A DNA stretch of 64,000 nt from Acidiflorens sp963847715 (GTDB lineage: Bacteria > Acidobacteriota > Terriglobia > Terriglobales > Acidobacteriaceae), in the NCBI GenBank assembly GCA_963847715.1, contig CAWKAZ010000003.1, positions 118,854 through 182,853 on the forward strand. The letters are read 5' to 3'. Shown here one piece after another: positions 35,401 to 44,016 of this stretch (position 1 is its first letter; each line of letters begins with the position of its first letter). The translations under genes and the position numbers were made by a program. The notes beneath the pieces are model-generated. The model did not search any database, was not told the origin of the DNA, and saw nothing but the letters and a program-made list of their open reading frames with translations.

Positions 35401-35566
35401 GGTCGGGCCATTGCGTGATGATCTCCACTTGTGGAGGTGCGAGGTCAGGGTAAGCATCCACAGGCATCCGTTGAAATGAGAGGATGCCTCCAACCGTGAT
35501 GAAAGCGGTCAGCATCAGCACCAGAAATCTTTGACGCAGCGCCGCTTGGACGATTCGGTGGATCAT
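32483..35566 (-). CDS. Heavy-metal efflux RND pump, CzcA/CusA family
   Basis: A 1027-residue inner-membrane proton-driven pump with the 12-helix RND layout and two large periplasmic loops. The helix 4 motif AIDFGIVIDGTVVMIENI has the DFG...DG pattern of the divalent-cation pumps (Zn, Co, Cd or Ni) rather than the Cu/Ag group. The last gene of a three-gene operon, it follows the adaptor by 41 bases and works with it and the TolC-like channel to expel metal from the periplasm. Which metal is not certain; nearness to a nickel enzyme makes nickel or cobalt a reasonable guess only. Confidence 0.92.
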   Translation of the reverse strand: MIHRIVQAALRQRFLVLMLTAFITVGGILSFQRMPVDAYPDLAPPQVEIITQWPDHAAEEVERLVTLPLELQMNGVPRMVVMRSKSLYGLSDLILTFDESTNDYFARQIVFQRLAQATLPTGVTPTMAPLFSPSGLVYRYVLESPDRSPQELKTFEDWVVERAYRSVPGVADDSGFGGTVMQYQVLLDPARIYGYHLTIPQVITALSANNANAGGGFYSQGGQFYYVRGIGLVRNTDDVGNIVVGANKGVPIRMRDIGDVTIGHAPRLGEFGYQKNDDAVEGVILMLRGEQTQNVLKGVEAKTEELNRQILPPDVKVHPYYDRSELVDLTTDTVEANLLRGMVLVLVVLIFFLVSFRAAIIVAITIPLSLLFAFIVLHAHDVAANLLSIGAIDFGIVIDGTVVMIENIYRELALREGQEYNLNEVILAAAKDVDRPIFYSVAVILAGYLPIYALTGASGKLFHPMAETMSFALVGALILTLTLIPVLASYWFKGGVREKHNRAFEWMKRKYAVQLDWALNRPKTTMLIATLIFAGTLLLVPFIGGEFMPHLDEGALWVRATMPYTISFEEASKIAPQIRDILMSYPQVTVVASELGRPDDGTDSTGFFNCEFYVGLKPYKDKSWSGDASNKKDLIESINKKLTAFPGIIFNYTQPAEDAVDEALTGLKSSLAVKIYGDDLNVLQDRAIQIKNELAKVPGFTELTVVRELGQPSLLVDVDRDKIARYGINVADVEAVISAAVGGQAVTQVIQGEKLFDLVVRMQPQFRSSAHEIGNLLVGTPDGQQIPLSQLAKITQGNGASFIYRENNSRYIGVQYSIEGRDLERAVQDGQAAVKKSVTLPQGYTMSWGGEYSQFLEAKSQMYFIGPLAIVLIFMILFALYGNFKFPVTIALGVIMTEPVGALVALKLTHTPFSVSSVLGLLALLGVSVETAVILVSYINKLRQEGMGIRAATREASLLRLRPIMMTALVACLGLLPAALSTGIGSDTQRPFAIVIVAGLISRLFIGFFVNPVLYEMVAREGDVLQV

Positions 35567-35607
35567 GCGATGGTGGACACGACTCTCGTGTTCGTATTAC
35601 CCCGTTG

Positions 35608-36774
35608 CTACCGTTGCAGTGAGTTCGCAAACTGCAGGAACAAGCTGCCGTTTCCAATGACTTTGTCTCCAGCCTTCAATCCGCTGGTAATTTGTGTTTG
35701 CCCGTTCACGCTCTCGCCGAGAGTGATCGTGCGCCTGCCGAACTGGTTCGAAGATGCGGCTGTGTAGACGAAAGGCTGGTTCTCGGTATCGCGAAGCACG
35801 GCCGCATCCGGGAGCGCAATCGCGTTGGGAATCGTCCCCGCGTTCAGCGTTGCGACGACATACATATTGTTCTTCAGTTTCCAGCCCGGATTATTCGTTT
35901 CGATTCGTGCTTGAAGAGTGCGGGTGTTCGGATCGAGCGCCGCGGCGACGTAGGCAATGCGTCCGTGAAAAACTTCGGGATACGTGTCAGTTTGAATGTC
36001 CACGCTCTCCCCGACCCGCACATAGGGCAAGTCCTTCTGATAAATATTCACCAGTACCCACACCGTGCTCATATCGGAAATCATGAAACATTGCGTCGTC
36101 CCCGGTTGCAGAAGTTGGCCGACGGAAACATCCTGCTCGACGACTTCACCGGAGATCGGCGATTTTACGGGGACTTCGAACGAAGGCGGACCGTTCACGA
36201 GCTCATCCGGATCCGTAATTCCCATCACCTTCAGTGCCGCTTGGGCGGAGGCCAGGTCGCCGCTCGCCTGGATCTCGGCCGACTGCGCCTGCTCCACATT
36301 CTGTTCCGCGATCGCGTGATGTTGGTACAGGTCCTGCGCTCTGGCATTGGCCTTCTTGGCCAAGGCATATGCGTCCCGTGTTTTCAGGTAATTGGTGCGG
36401 AGTTGCGAATAGTCCGGACTGGCCACATAAAGCATCGGCTGCCCGCGCTGCACCTTCTGGCCCGGGACCACGACCACTTTCGCCACCGGCCCGCTCACCG
36501 GCGTTATTACGGGAGTCGTATGGAAACTGTTGTACGCGACAGCACCCGTCAAGCGCAGAGTTCGAGCCAGCGTGGCGGGCTGAACGGTCAGCACTTGGAC
36601 GTGCGCCATCTGCTCCGGTGGGATCGTGAATAATTCCGCGTTGTCTGAGCTGTTCGCGGCTTTCGATTCGGGCGCGCTCGACCCGGACCCCTGGCAACTC
36701 ACAAGCGTCAGCAGGATCGCCGCGCAGCCAACGCATACTCCCAACCCTCGAAGGCGACCCGAGTGAACATTCAT
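35608..36774 (-). CDS. RND efflux periplasmic adaptor (CzcB-like lipoprotein)
   Basis: A 388-residue membrane-fusion protein joining the RND pump to the outer-membrane channel. A lipobox (AILLTLVSC) at the end of the signal peptide indicates lipid anchoring. Barrel-sandwich halves flank a helical hairpin rich in Ala and Gln (ARAQDLYQHHAIAEQNVEQA). The start at 36774 was chosen because it begins the lipoprotein signal and lies 23 bases after the upstream stop. There is no His-rich metal-binding domain of the kind seen in some CzcB proteins. Confidence 0.9.
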   Translation of the reverse strand: MNVHSGRLRGLGVCVGCAAILLTLVSCQGSGSSAPESKAANSSDNAELFTIPPEQMAHVQVLTVQPATLARTLRLTGAVAYNSFHTTPVITPVSGPVAKVVVVPGQKVQRGQPMLYVASPDYSQLRTNYLKTRDAYALAKKANARAQDLYQHHAIAEQNVEQAQSAEIQASGDLASAQAALKVMGITDPDELVNGPPSFEVPVKSPISGEVVEQDVSVGQLLQPGTTQCFMISDMSTVWVLVNIYQKDLPYVRVGESVDIQTDTYPEVFHGRIAYVAAALDPNTRTLQARIETNNPGWKLKNNMYVVATLNAGTIPNAIALPDAAVLRDTENQPFVYTAASSNQFGRRTITLGESVNGQTQITSGLKAGDKVIGNGSLFLQFANSLQR

Positions 36775-36797
36775 AACGGTTTCCTCATGACAGCCCC

Positions 36798-38075
36798 TCA
36801 AGGCAAACTCCTCGTGCCTTCCGCTTCCTTCAGTTGCTCGAGCGCCGTCATGTATGAAGAGAGCGCCTGGCGATAAGCGAGTTGCACGGAGCGATAGCTA
36901 CGCTCGGCATCCAGATAATCCAAAAGGCTGGCCGCGCCGCGCTTGTACGCATATTCACTGATGTCGCGCGAGTCCTGTGCCTGCTTTAAGTAGCCTGAAG
37001 TATAAAGTTTGACGACCTCTTCATTGCTCCGCACCGCTTCATAAGCATTCGCAACGTCGGAAAGCACTGTATCACTCGCTGATTGCTGCAGTTCCTGCGC
37101 TTGCGTGAGCGCATGCCGAGTGCGGGCAATCTCGCCTTGACCGCGGTCGAAGATGGGTAGCGGGAAATTAGCAAAGATGGAAGCGGTGTTCTCGCCGGAA
37201 ACGTGAGTGAAATCGTAGGTCCCGGTCACGTCGACTTTGGCGTTGGCTTTCGCGAGAAGAATCTGGCTCTGCGCGGCGGTAATTCCCAACTCCGCGGCGC
37301 GAAAGTCCGGGCGCTCACGTAAGGCTCGCGCTTGCAGATCTTCCAGATTCCCTTTCAGAGACTGGAATTCAAGATCGCCCACCACATCGAAATCCGCCGG
37401 CACAGCGTTGTAGCCCAGGAACTCGCGGAGGCCAACCAGCGCCTGCACTTTTGCCAGTCGGGCCGAAGAGACGTCAGTCTGAAATTGCAGAAGCTGCAAT
37501 TTGATCTTCAGGTAGTCGCCCTCGCCAATGTAGCCCGCCTCGAGCTGCGTCTCGCTGATGTCGACCGTCTGCTGAAAGCCTTTCAGGTCCTGGAGAGCGA
37601 ACTCGAGCGTCGATTCCGCGAGCAGCACGCTTACAAATTGTTGACCCACGTTAAACGCCAGGGTGCGCTCCGCATCCGCAACCTGGGCGCGAGTAACCGC
37701 GGTCGTATCGCGGGCAGCCTGCAAACGCCGCTGCCGCTTGTGGCCGCGTTCGAAGAGGTATCCGATTCCGATGTCGAACTGCTGCGTATTATTCAGGTTG
37801 TCGCCGGAAAAATCCTGCGGACTGAAGAACGGAATGAATTGGGTATCGATCCCCAGAGTGGGATTGGGCCGCAGATTCGCGGTAATCTCCTGCGCCTCAT
37901 TCTGAAGAATCATCGTGCGGGAAGCTTGGAGCGAATGGTTATGCGCCAACGCTAGATCAATGGCCTGATCGAGCGTGATCCGGGTTGTAGTCTGAGTAGT
38001 CTGACCCTTGCCCACCTCTGCCAGCAAGAAAAGCATCGCCGTGGCGGCGACTGTCCAAGAACACCTCGAGCGCAT
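36798..38075 (-). CDS. TolC-family outer-membrane channel (CzcC-like)
   Basis: A 425-residue outer-membrane efflux protein with a signal peptide (MRSRCSWTVAATAMLFLL) and two long helical repeats of the TolC family rich in Ala, Gln and Leu, each about 190 residues. It is the first gene of the czcC-czcB-czcA-like operon. The ATG at 38075 was preferred to a TTG five codons earlier because the signal peptide starts there, though neither has a clear ribosome site. Confidence 0.88.
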   Translation of the reverse strand: MRSRCSWTVAATAMLFLLAEVGKGQTTQTTTRITLDQAIDLALAHNHSLQASRTMILQNEAQEITANLRPNPTLGIDTQFIPFFSPQDFSGDNLNNTQQFDIGIGYLFERGHKRQRRLQAARDTTAVTRAQVADAERTLAFNVGQQFVSVLLAESTLEFALQDLKGFQQTVDISETQLEAGYIGEGDYLKIKLQLLQFQTDVSSARLAKVQALVGLREFLGYNAVPADFDVVGDLEFQSLKGNLEDLQARALRERPDFRAAELGITAAQSQILLAKANAKVDVTGTYDFTHVSGENTASIFANFPLPIFDRGQGEIARTRHALTQAQELQQSASDTVLSDVANAYEAVRSNEEVVKLYTSGYLKQAQDSRDISEYAYKRGAASLLDYLDAERSYRSVQLAYRQALSSYMTALEQLKEAEGTRSLP

Positions 38076-38245
38076 AAGGGTTGAGATCAAAGTTGACTGT
38101 GACGCGACAGATTGCGCAGGTTGCTTGAATTATCGAGCAAAACTCCGGGTTCCGTCGTTCGATTCGTCCTCCTGTGTCTTAGACTGCGACCCAGGTTTGA
38201 ATGGATGTATTGTAATTCACATTCGTTCAACGACGCCCCAGAGGC

Positions 38246-41043
38246 CTACTGCCGCTGCGAAGACTTGTCCAGTCCGGCGGTCAGAACTTCGAGGGCATGG
38301 GTCTGATAGCGCTCGGCGTCCTTGCGGGTGAAAACCGGTGTCACGGCTTGAACGTAGCTCCTCGCAGCATTGTAATCGCCGCGACGATAAGCGATTTCGG
38401 CTTGGGCCAGCTTTATGTCTGCGTCGCAATCGGGATTCCCCGTGAGCTGCGCTAGCGCCGATACGTCAATTTGCTGCAAGAGCGCGCTTGCTTCGTCCAA
38501 TTTACCGGCACCGATCAGGCAACTCGCGAACGCGTAAGCCGCGCCCCCAGTCAGCCCAGCGCGCGCACCAAATGCCTTCTTCGATGCCTCATACGCCTGC
38601 CGAGCATTGGATTCACCCTCCCGACCATGGCCACCGCGGCACTGCGCCAGCGAGCCGTCGATCAGGGGAGCGATGGCAAAGAAAGACAGCGGCCCCTGCT
38701 TGTGAACCGCGAGTTCGTGAATGGCTAAATCGTCGCGGATGGCGTCCTCCCAAATCCCCAGACTGCCCTCCGACTGCGCGCGTGTGGACAGCAACTGCAT
38801 AGTGAGTTCGTGATCCGGCCCTAGCCGGGAGACAAACTCCGGATAGATTGCGGTCGCCTCTTTGACCGCCTCCTCATGCTTGTTCTGAATCATGAATGCC
38901 TGCGCCAGATTGAGGCGAACTCTCAAAACATGCGGACTATCCGGACCAGCCACGCGCGTGAAGGCATCGATCAATTCACGAAATAGTTGTTCCGCTTTTG
39001 CCCCCTGTCCCAGCCGGATGTACGAAAATGCCAACCTCTGCTTGAACGTAAGGCGAGCCGTCTCGTCGAACTCCGGCAGAGCCTCCGCCTTGTCGACGGC
39101 AGCCTGAAAATTCTCTGCTGACGACTTTGCGTTGTTCTCGATAAGAGCAACCATCCCGCGTGCGGAGGCCAGCCACACATTCACGTCCGGCCGCACTTGC
39201 GGCAACTTAGCAATGAGAGCTTCCTGCTGCGCCAGCATCGACTTCGCCAGCGGCAACGAGCCGCTTTCATAGCTCCGCGACTCCAGTGTCGATCGTTGCA
39301 GCTGAACAATGATCGCGTCCTGCGATAGCTCACCGTCCACTTGCTTGAAAAGCGCCGCCGCCCGATTGTATTCCTGCCGAGCGTCGGGGTAATCCGTACG
39401 ATTGTCAAAGGCTCGGGCGATGGTTTGGTGCAAACGCGCCGCCACCAGCGGCTCATCTCGAAACTTGCGGTCGATGCTGGGCGAAGCCTGCTTGATGGCA
39501 TCCATCAGCGATTCGCTCGATTTGCCACTCGAAAATGGATTGCTGCGTCCCAACAGATCGTCGGATAGAAACCGGTTGATGGAACTGGCAATCGCCGTCT
39601 GGCGGTTGGCAATATCGCGTTCCCGAACAGCCCGACGATAGAGTGTGAAACTTGCTCCCAGTCCAACGGCCATTGCAATCACGGCCAGCACTACCCAGGG
39701 ACGCCGCGCCTGTGCGGCGGCCAGCTTGCGCTCCGCAACCTGTGCTCGCAGCTTGGCCGATTCCAGTTCGTTGCGCTTGAGCCGCCGCTGCTCCAAAGTG
39801 AGCAGCCGGTCGGCAAGATCGGCGGCGCTGCCGAGACGCTTTGCCGGATCTCCACACGCCGCATCGGCAATATCTTCACGAAGCAAAGGATCCTCGACTT
39901 GGGCTTCCCATCCGGGCGCGAGCGGCTTGCGGAAATCTCCAGTCACCACCTGATAAATCATCACACCAAGCGCGTAGACGTCAGCCCCAGCACTGGGAGA
40001 CTGCCCTGCTAAAACTTCAGGCGCGAGATACATCAGAGTGCCGGTAAGAAGGCCGGCCGGAGTTCCCCCGGCAGGCTCCGCTTCCGGCGAAGCTAGAGTG
40101 AACCCCAGGTTGGTGATTCCCAACGCTTGGAGTCGTGAGGGCTCGAACAATGACGCACTACCAAAATCCGCAATCTTGACCTGCCAGTCGCCTTTGGCAT
40201 TGGGCACAACCAGGATGTTCGCCGGCTTCAGATCCTTGTGGAGCACTCCAATATCGTGCGCGTCGGCAACGGCTTGAGCGATATCAATCGAGTAGACGGA
40301 TACGGACATCGAAAGCGATATTGCTCAGCCCACCTTGCGCCGCCGCCCATTCCGCAAGGTTCGGTCCGGCGTATTCGCTTTCCAGAAAGAAAGGTGAGGT
40401 GATTCAAAATTCCATTCCAGGATGCGAACAAATTCCGGCCGATCGCCCAGCGATTCCCTCAGAAAGCGAGAAATCGTAATCTCGCGTTTCAGGCCTTTTA
40501 AGCGCGCGCCATCGGCGGCAAATTTGAATACTCGCTGCTCGCGGGTTTTTGGGTTCTCCGCCAGCCAGACTTCACTCGATCCCGAAATGTCCATGGGACG
40601 AATCAAGCCGCCATTGCTCTCGGCCGGGCACCGTGTCGCCCGGCTTGAATCCAAGCTCCTCTCCCGCCGAGGCGGCAACTGATTTGCAGTAGACCGGCAC
40701 GGCCAAGCGGTATCCGACACGGGGGACCGTAACGATCGCAGGATGATCCTCATCTCCCATCACCTTGCGCAGTTTGGAAACAGCGGTCGCAAGAGATCCA
40801 TCGACCACCATTACGTTGGGCCAGACGGACTCCAGCAGTTCTTCCTTGGTCACCACCTCGCCCGCATGAAGAAGGAGCTGCAGTAGGACGTCCATTGGCT
40901 TCGATTCGAGCTCTACCGGCTTGCCTTTGACTCTCAGTTCCCGTCCCGAGCTCGTCAAATTCGTAGTCAGCAAAGCGCCACAGGCGGCCGGAAGTCTCCA
41001 CCGCCTGCCCCGCATCTCCCTGATAATTCATAGGACTAGACAT
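38246..41043 (-). pseudogene. Winged-helix / Ser-Thr kinase / TPR protein with four frameshifts
   Basis: Read from 41043, the parts are a winged-helix DNA-binding domain (FADYEFDEL, then SSGRELRVKGKPVELESKP), a kinase N-lobe (SSEVWLAENPKTREQRVFKF), the segment FLESEYAGPNLAEWAAAQGG, and an intact 687-codon stretch with HKDLKPANILV, KIADFGSASLF, a membrane helix (VVLAVIAMAVGLGASFTLY) and TPR repeats. Joining them needs frame changes near 40950, 40604, 40387 and 40288: three one-base gains and one loss. Homologues of this wHTH-kinase-TPR type are single proteins of about 900 residues. All four changes lie in the first 760 bases, and the remaining 2 kb is undamaged. None is in a long homopolymer, so local decay is at least as likely as read error. 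Confidence 0.8.
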
Positions 41044-41528
41044 GCTTTAGAGTTCTTGAGAAATCCGTCAGGACATGCAGCGGGGGATGATGCAGACTGG
41101 CTGTCCAACGGCCCCGGTAAGTGGGTTTTATTTTGCCACGAACCGGCGCGCCAGAGCACGTAAATTAACAAGGGGACATCTTGGGGTCGGGTTGGGAAGG
41201 GCTCGGCCCCGGAATCCTGCTGGTCACGCTGGGCATGGCAGTGGTTCTCCTCACGGGGGCCCGGACAAACGCTCACACCTACACCCCCTCTACACCTATA
41301 CCGGCCTCCGGCAAACGTCACTTTAGTCGCTTGAGTCAAGCCGCTACCCGTGATCGTCGCCGGCGTGCCCCGCCGCTACTCGTCTCCTCTCCTCGGCATA
41401 AGGCTGCCAGCAGCGCGCAGCCGTTGGTCAACAATCACTCCTGCTTGTGACTTCGCTCCACCCCTCCCGTGATTTCGCGCACAGCGGTCAGCCAACCTCT
41501 TCCTGTATCTACGAGAGGCGTAGTTTCT
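41044..41528. other. Intergenic region between kinase pseudogene and cytochrome gene, 485 bases
   Basis: This is the divergent promoter region for the kinase pseudogene and the cytochrome operon. A weak 89-codon frame starts at TTG 41181 after AAGGGGA, with a hydrophobic first part (GILLVTLGMAVVLLTG) and a low-complexity basic second part; it has no family support and I do not call it a gene. A C-rich, T-rich stretch (41278-41300) follows. No clear promoter was found. Confidence 0.35.
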
Positions 41529-42026
41529 ATGAATGCCTTCAAAGATGCAGGACACCTTTTTCGCCTAGCAGCGGTTTTTGTCGTCGGCATCTTGGTGTTT
41601 CTTGCGGTGCGCGCATTTCTTGTGCCCAAGAGCTTCGGCGAGTACGGACACTTTCGCGGAGATGCCATCACCGAGATCGCCGCTCGTCCAGTAAACTTCG
41701 CGGGACATCAGGCTTGCGAAGATTGCCATGCGGACGTGCTGGAAAAGAAGAAGAGCGGCAAGCATGTTCACGTCAACTGCGAAGCTTGCCACGGCGCTCT
41801 GGCGAAACACGTTGACGATCCAGGGTCAGTGCAGCCCGCAAAGCTCGACACGGCAGTGCTCTGCGTCCGCTGTCACGAGGCGAATATCGCCAAACCGAAA
41901 GAATTTCCCCAGGTCGCCTCGGCCGATCACTCCACGGGGCTTCCTTGCGATACCTGCCACCACCCGCACAGTCCGGCCATTGAACAAGAGAAGACGGCCG
42001 AGAAGACCGCCGGAGGGAAGAAATGA
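41529..42026 (+). CDS. Membrane-anchored tetrahaem cytochrome c
   Basis: A 165-residue protein with an N-terminal membrane helix (LAAVFVVGILVFLAVRAFL, residues 12-30) and four CxxCH haem sites: CEDCH, CEACH, CVRCH and CDTCH. Extra His residues provide likely sixth ligands. It begins a three-gene cluster with an Fe-S protein (overlap of four bases) and an NrfD-like membrane protein, together forming a cytochrome-ferredoxin-quinone module in the periplasm and membrane. Related three-part modules, such as the Cbc complexes of Geobacter, move electrons from menaquinol to periplasmic carriers. No separate catalytic subunit is present. The start at 41529 gives the membrane helix and avoids a poorly supported leader. 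Confidence 0.87.
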   Translation: MNAFKDAGHLFRLAAVFVVGILVFLAVRAFLVPKSFGEYGHFRGDAITEIAARPVNFAGHQACEDCHADVLEKKKSGKHVHVNCEACHGALAKHVDDPGSVQPAKLDTAVLCVRCHEANIAKPKEFPQVASADHSTGLPCDTCHHPHSPAIEQEKTAEKTAGGKK

Positions 42027-42754
42027 CCATTACCCGGCGTCACATGCTGCTTCTATTGCCGGCGGCGGCACTTGCATGGAAACACGTCCTGGCCGGGACC
42101 GCGGAAGCATCTCCTAATTACAAATTGTCCGAACACTGGTGGGGAATGTTGATTGACCTGCCGAAATGTATCGGTTGCGGCAACTGTGTACGTGGGTGCG
42201 AGGCCGAGAACGACGTCCCCGACGGATATTTTCGTACTTGGGTGGAGCGCTACCACGTAACGGATTACGACATCGAAAACCCCCACGTGGACTCGCCCGA
42301 TGGCGGCAAGAAGGGCTTCCCTCCATCCTCGGAAAAGTGCGGCAAGAACTTCTTTGTCCCCAAGCTGTGCAACCACTGTTCGGATTCTCCGTGCACTCAA
42401 GTTTGTCCAGTGGGCGCGACCTTCATAAGCCCCGATGGCGTCGTGCTGGTGGATCAGAAGTATTGCCTCGGGTGCCGCTATTGCGTGCAGGCTTGCCCGT
42501 ATGGGTGCCGCTTCATCCACCCCCAGAAGCACGTCGCCGAGAAGTGCACGCTTTGTTATCACCGGATCACGAAGGGATTGACCACTGCTTGTTGTGAGAG
42601 TTGCCCGACCGGCGCGCGCCAACTGGCAGATCTGAAGAACCCGAACGATCCAATTCATGAATTCCTGAAGACACACAGTGTTCAGGTCCTGAAGCCATAC
42701 ATGGCGACCCATGCCAAGGCTTTCTATAACGGCCTTGATGGTTCTGTGCGTTAA
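42023..42754 (+). CDS. Four-cluster ferredoxin subunit, NrfC/PsrB type
   Basis: A 243-residue protein with a twin-arginine signal (ITRRHMLLLLPAAALAW) and four [4Fe-4S] motifs: CIGCGNCVRGC, CNHCSDSPCTQVCP, CLGCRYCVQACP and CTLCYHRITKGLTTACCESCP. The ligand pattern is that of NrfC and PsrB, the electron-transfer subunits of membrane oxidoreductases. It overlaps the cytochrome gene by four bases and precedes the NrfD-like gene by 23. It should relay electrons between the NrfD-like quinone site and the cytochrome. Confidence 0.9.
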   Translation: MTITRRHMLLLLPAAALAWKHVLAGTAEASPNYKLSEHWWGMLIDLPKCIGCGNCVRGCEAENDVPDGYFRTWVERYHVTDYDIENPHVDSPDGGKKGFPPSSEKCGKNFFVPKLCNHCSDSPCTQVCPVGATFISPDGVVLVDQKYCLGCRYCVQACPYGCRFIHPQKHVAEKCTLCYHRITKGLTTACCESCPTGARQLADLKNPNDPIHEFLKTHSVQVLKPYMATHAKAFYNGLDGSVR

Positions 42755-42777
42755 GGCTCGGTGCAAGAAGGAGACGG

Positions 42778-43974
42778 TTGATCGTTATGCCCGGCGTTGA
42801 AGGCTTCATGTACCCGAACGAAGTTGAGCTCCAGTGGAGCGTGCTGATCGTTCTTTACCCGTTTCTCACGGGGCTCGTGGCCGGCGCGTTCATTCTTGCT
42901 TCGCTGGAGCGTGTCTTTCAGGTGCAGGAAGTGAAGCCGACCTACCGGCTCGCGCTGCTGACGGCGCTGTCTTTCCTGCTGGTGGCACCGCTGCCGCTGC
43001 AACTTCACCTCGGGCACCCGGAACGCTCCTACGAGATGTACCTGACGCCGCACAAGACGTCCGCGATGGCCATGTTCGGCTTTGTGTATCTGTGGTATCT
43101 GATGGCGGTACTCGTACTCGAAATCTGGCTCGACTACCGGCGTGACATTGTGTTGCTTTCTCAATCCACCACTGGATGGAAGCGACAGATCTACCGGATG
43201 ATGACGCTGGGCTCGAGCAATCTGAGTGAGCACGCGCTCAAGATTGATGACCGGGTGGGCTGGATTATCACTCTGATCGGCATTCCTTCTGCCTTCCTGC
43301 TGCACGGTTATGTCGGCTTCATTTTTGGCTCCATCAAGGCAAACCCCTGGTGGTCGACGCCACTCATGCCGGTGGTTTTCATTTTCTCGGCGATGGTGTC
43401 GGGGATCGCCGCCGTGATGCTTCTCTATATGCTGCTGACGCGATTGCGTAAGCAGACAATTGATATGCGCTGCGTGGACACCATAGCGCGCTACCTCTTC
43501 TATACCTTCATCATTGATTTCAGCCTCGAGATGCTCGACCTCATCCACCGCATCTACGAGTCCGACGAATCGTTCCGCAGCCTGGATTTCATGGTCCACA
43601 CCAAGCTGTACATGTCGCACATCGTTATTCAGATTGTTCTGGGCACCGTCACTCCGATTGCACTACTCGCACTCACCCAGGTACTGAAGCTTGGCGAAAT
43701 GGCGCGGAAGCGCATTTACACCCTCGCCGGTTGTCTCACCATGATCGGCATTTTTGCTATGCGTTGGAACGTCGTGATAGGCGGACAATTATTTTCCAAA
43801 AGCTTCCTGGGATACACGACATACAAGATGAGCCTGGTTACCCGCGAAGGACTGCTGGTAGCCATCGTGCTGACCGTAATGCCGCTGGTCATCTTGGGCG
43901 TCCTCGTAAAACTCCTGCCTCCTTGGCCAGAGAAAAATTCGGGATCGCTCCCCGGCGTTGTGGTCGCGCACTAA
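42778..43974 (+). CDS. NrfD/PsrC-family quinone-interacting membrane subunit
   Basis: A 398-residue protein with about nine membrane helices, related to NrfD, PsrC and HybB, which exchange electrons with quinone without a haem. Two starts are possible: TTG at 42778, five bases after AGGAG, and ATG at 42787, thirteen bases after it; the TTG has the better spacing. Together with the cytochrome and Fe-S proteins it would form a complete quinol dehydrogenase or reductase module. It is the second NrfD-superfamily gene here, after hybB. Confidence 0.88.
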   Translation: MIVMPGVEGFMYPNEVELQWSVLIVLYPFLTGLVAGAFILASLERVFQVQEVKPTYRLALLTALSFLLVAPLPLQLHLGHPERSYEMYLTPHKTSAMAMFGFVYLWYLMAVLVLEIWLDYRRDIVLLSQSTTGWKRQIYRMMTLGSSNLSEHALKIDDRVGWIITLIGIPSAFLLHGYVGFIFGSIKANPWWSTPLMPVVFIFSAMVSGIAAVMLLYMLLTRLRKQTIDMRCVDTIARYLFYTFIIDFSLEMLDLIHRIYESDESFRSLDFMVHTKLYMSHIVIQIVLGTVTPIALLALTQVLKLGEMARKRIYTLAGCLTMIGIFAMRWNVVIGGQLFSKSFLGYTTYKMSLVTREGLLVAIVLTVMPLVILGVLVKLLPPWPEKNSGSLPGVVVAH

Positions 43975-44016
43975 ATTTACCGGTATACATTGCCAGCTTT
44001 AAAGCGAGTGGGGATT

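Noticed and set aside
41181..41450. 89-codon frame with TTG start and AAGGGGA in front
   Set aside because: Only the first 35 residues are hydrophobic, the rest is low-complexity basic sequence, and no family or conserved neighbour supports it.
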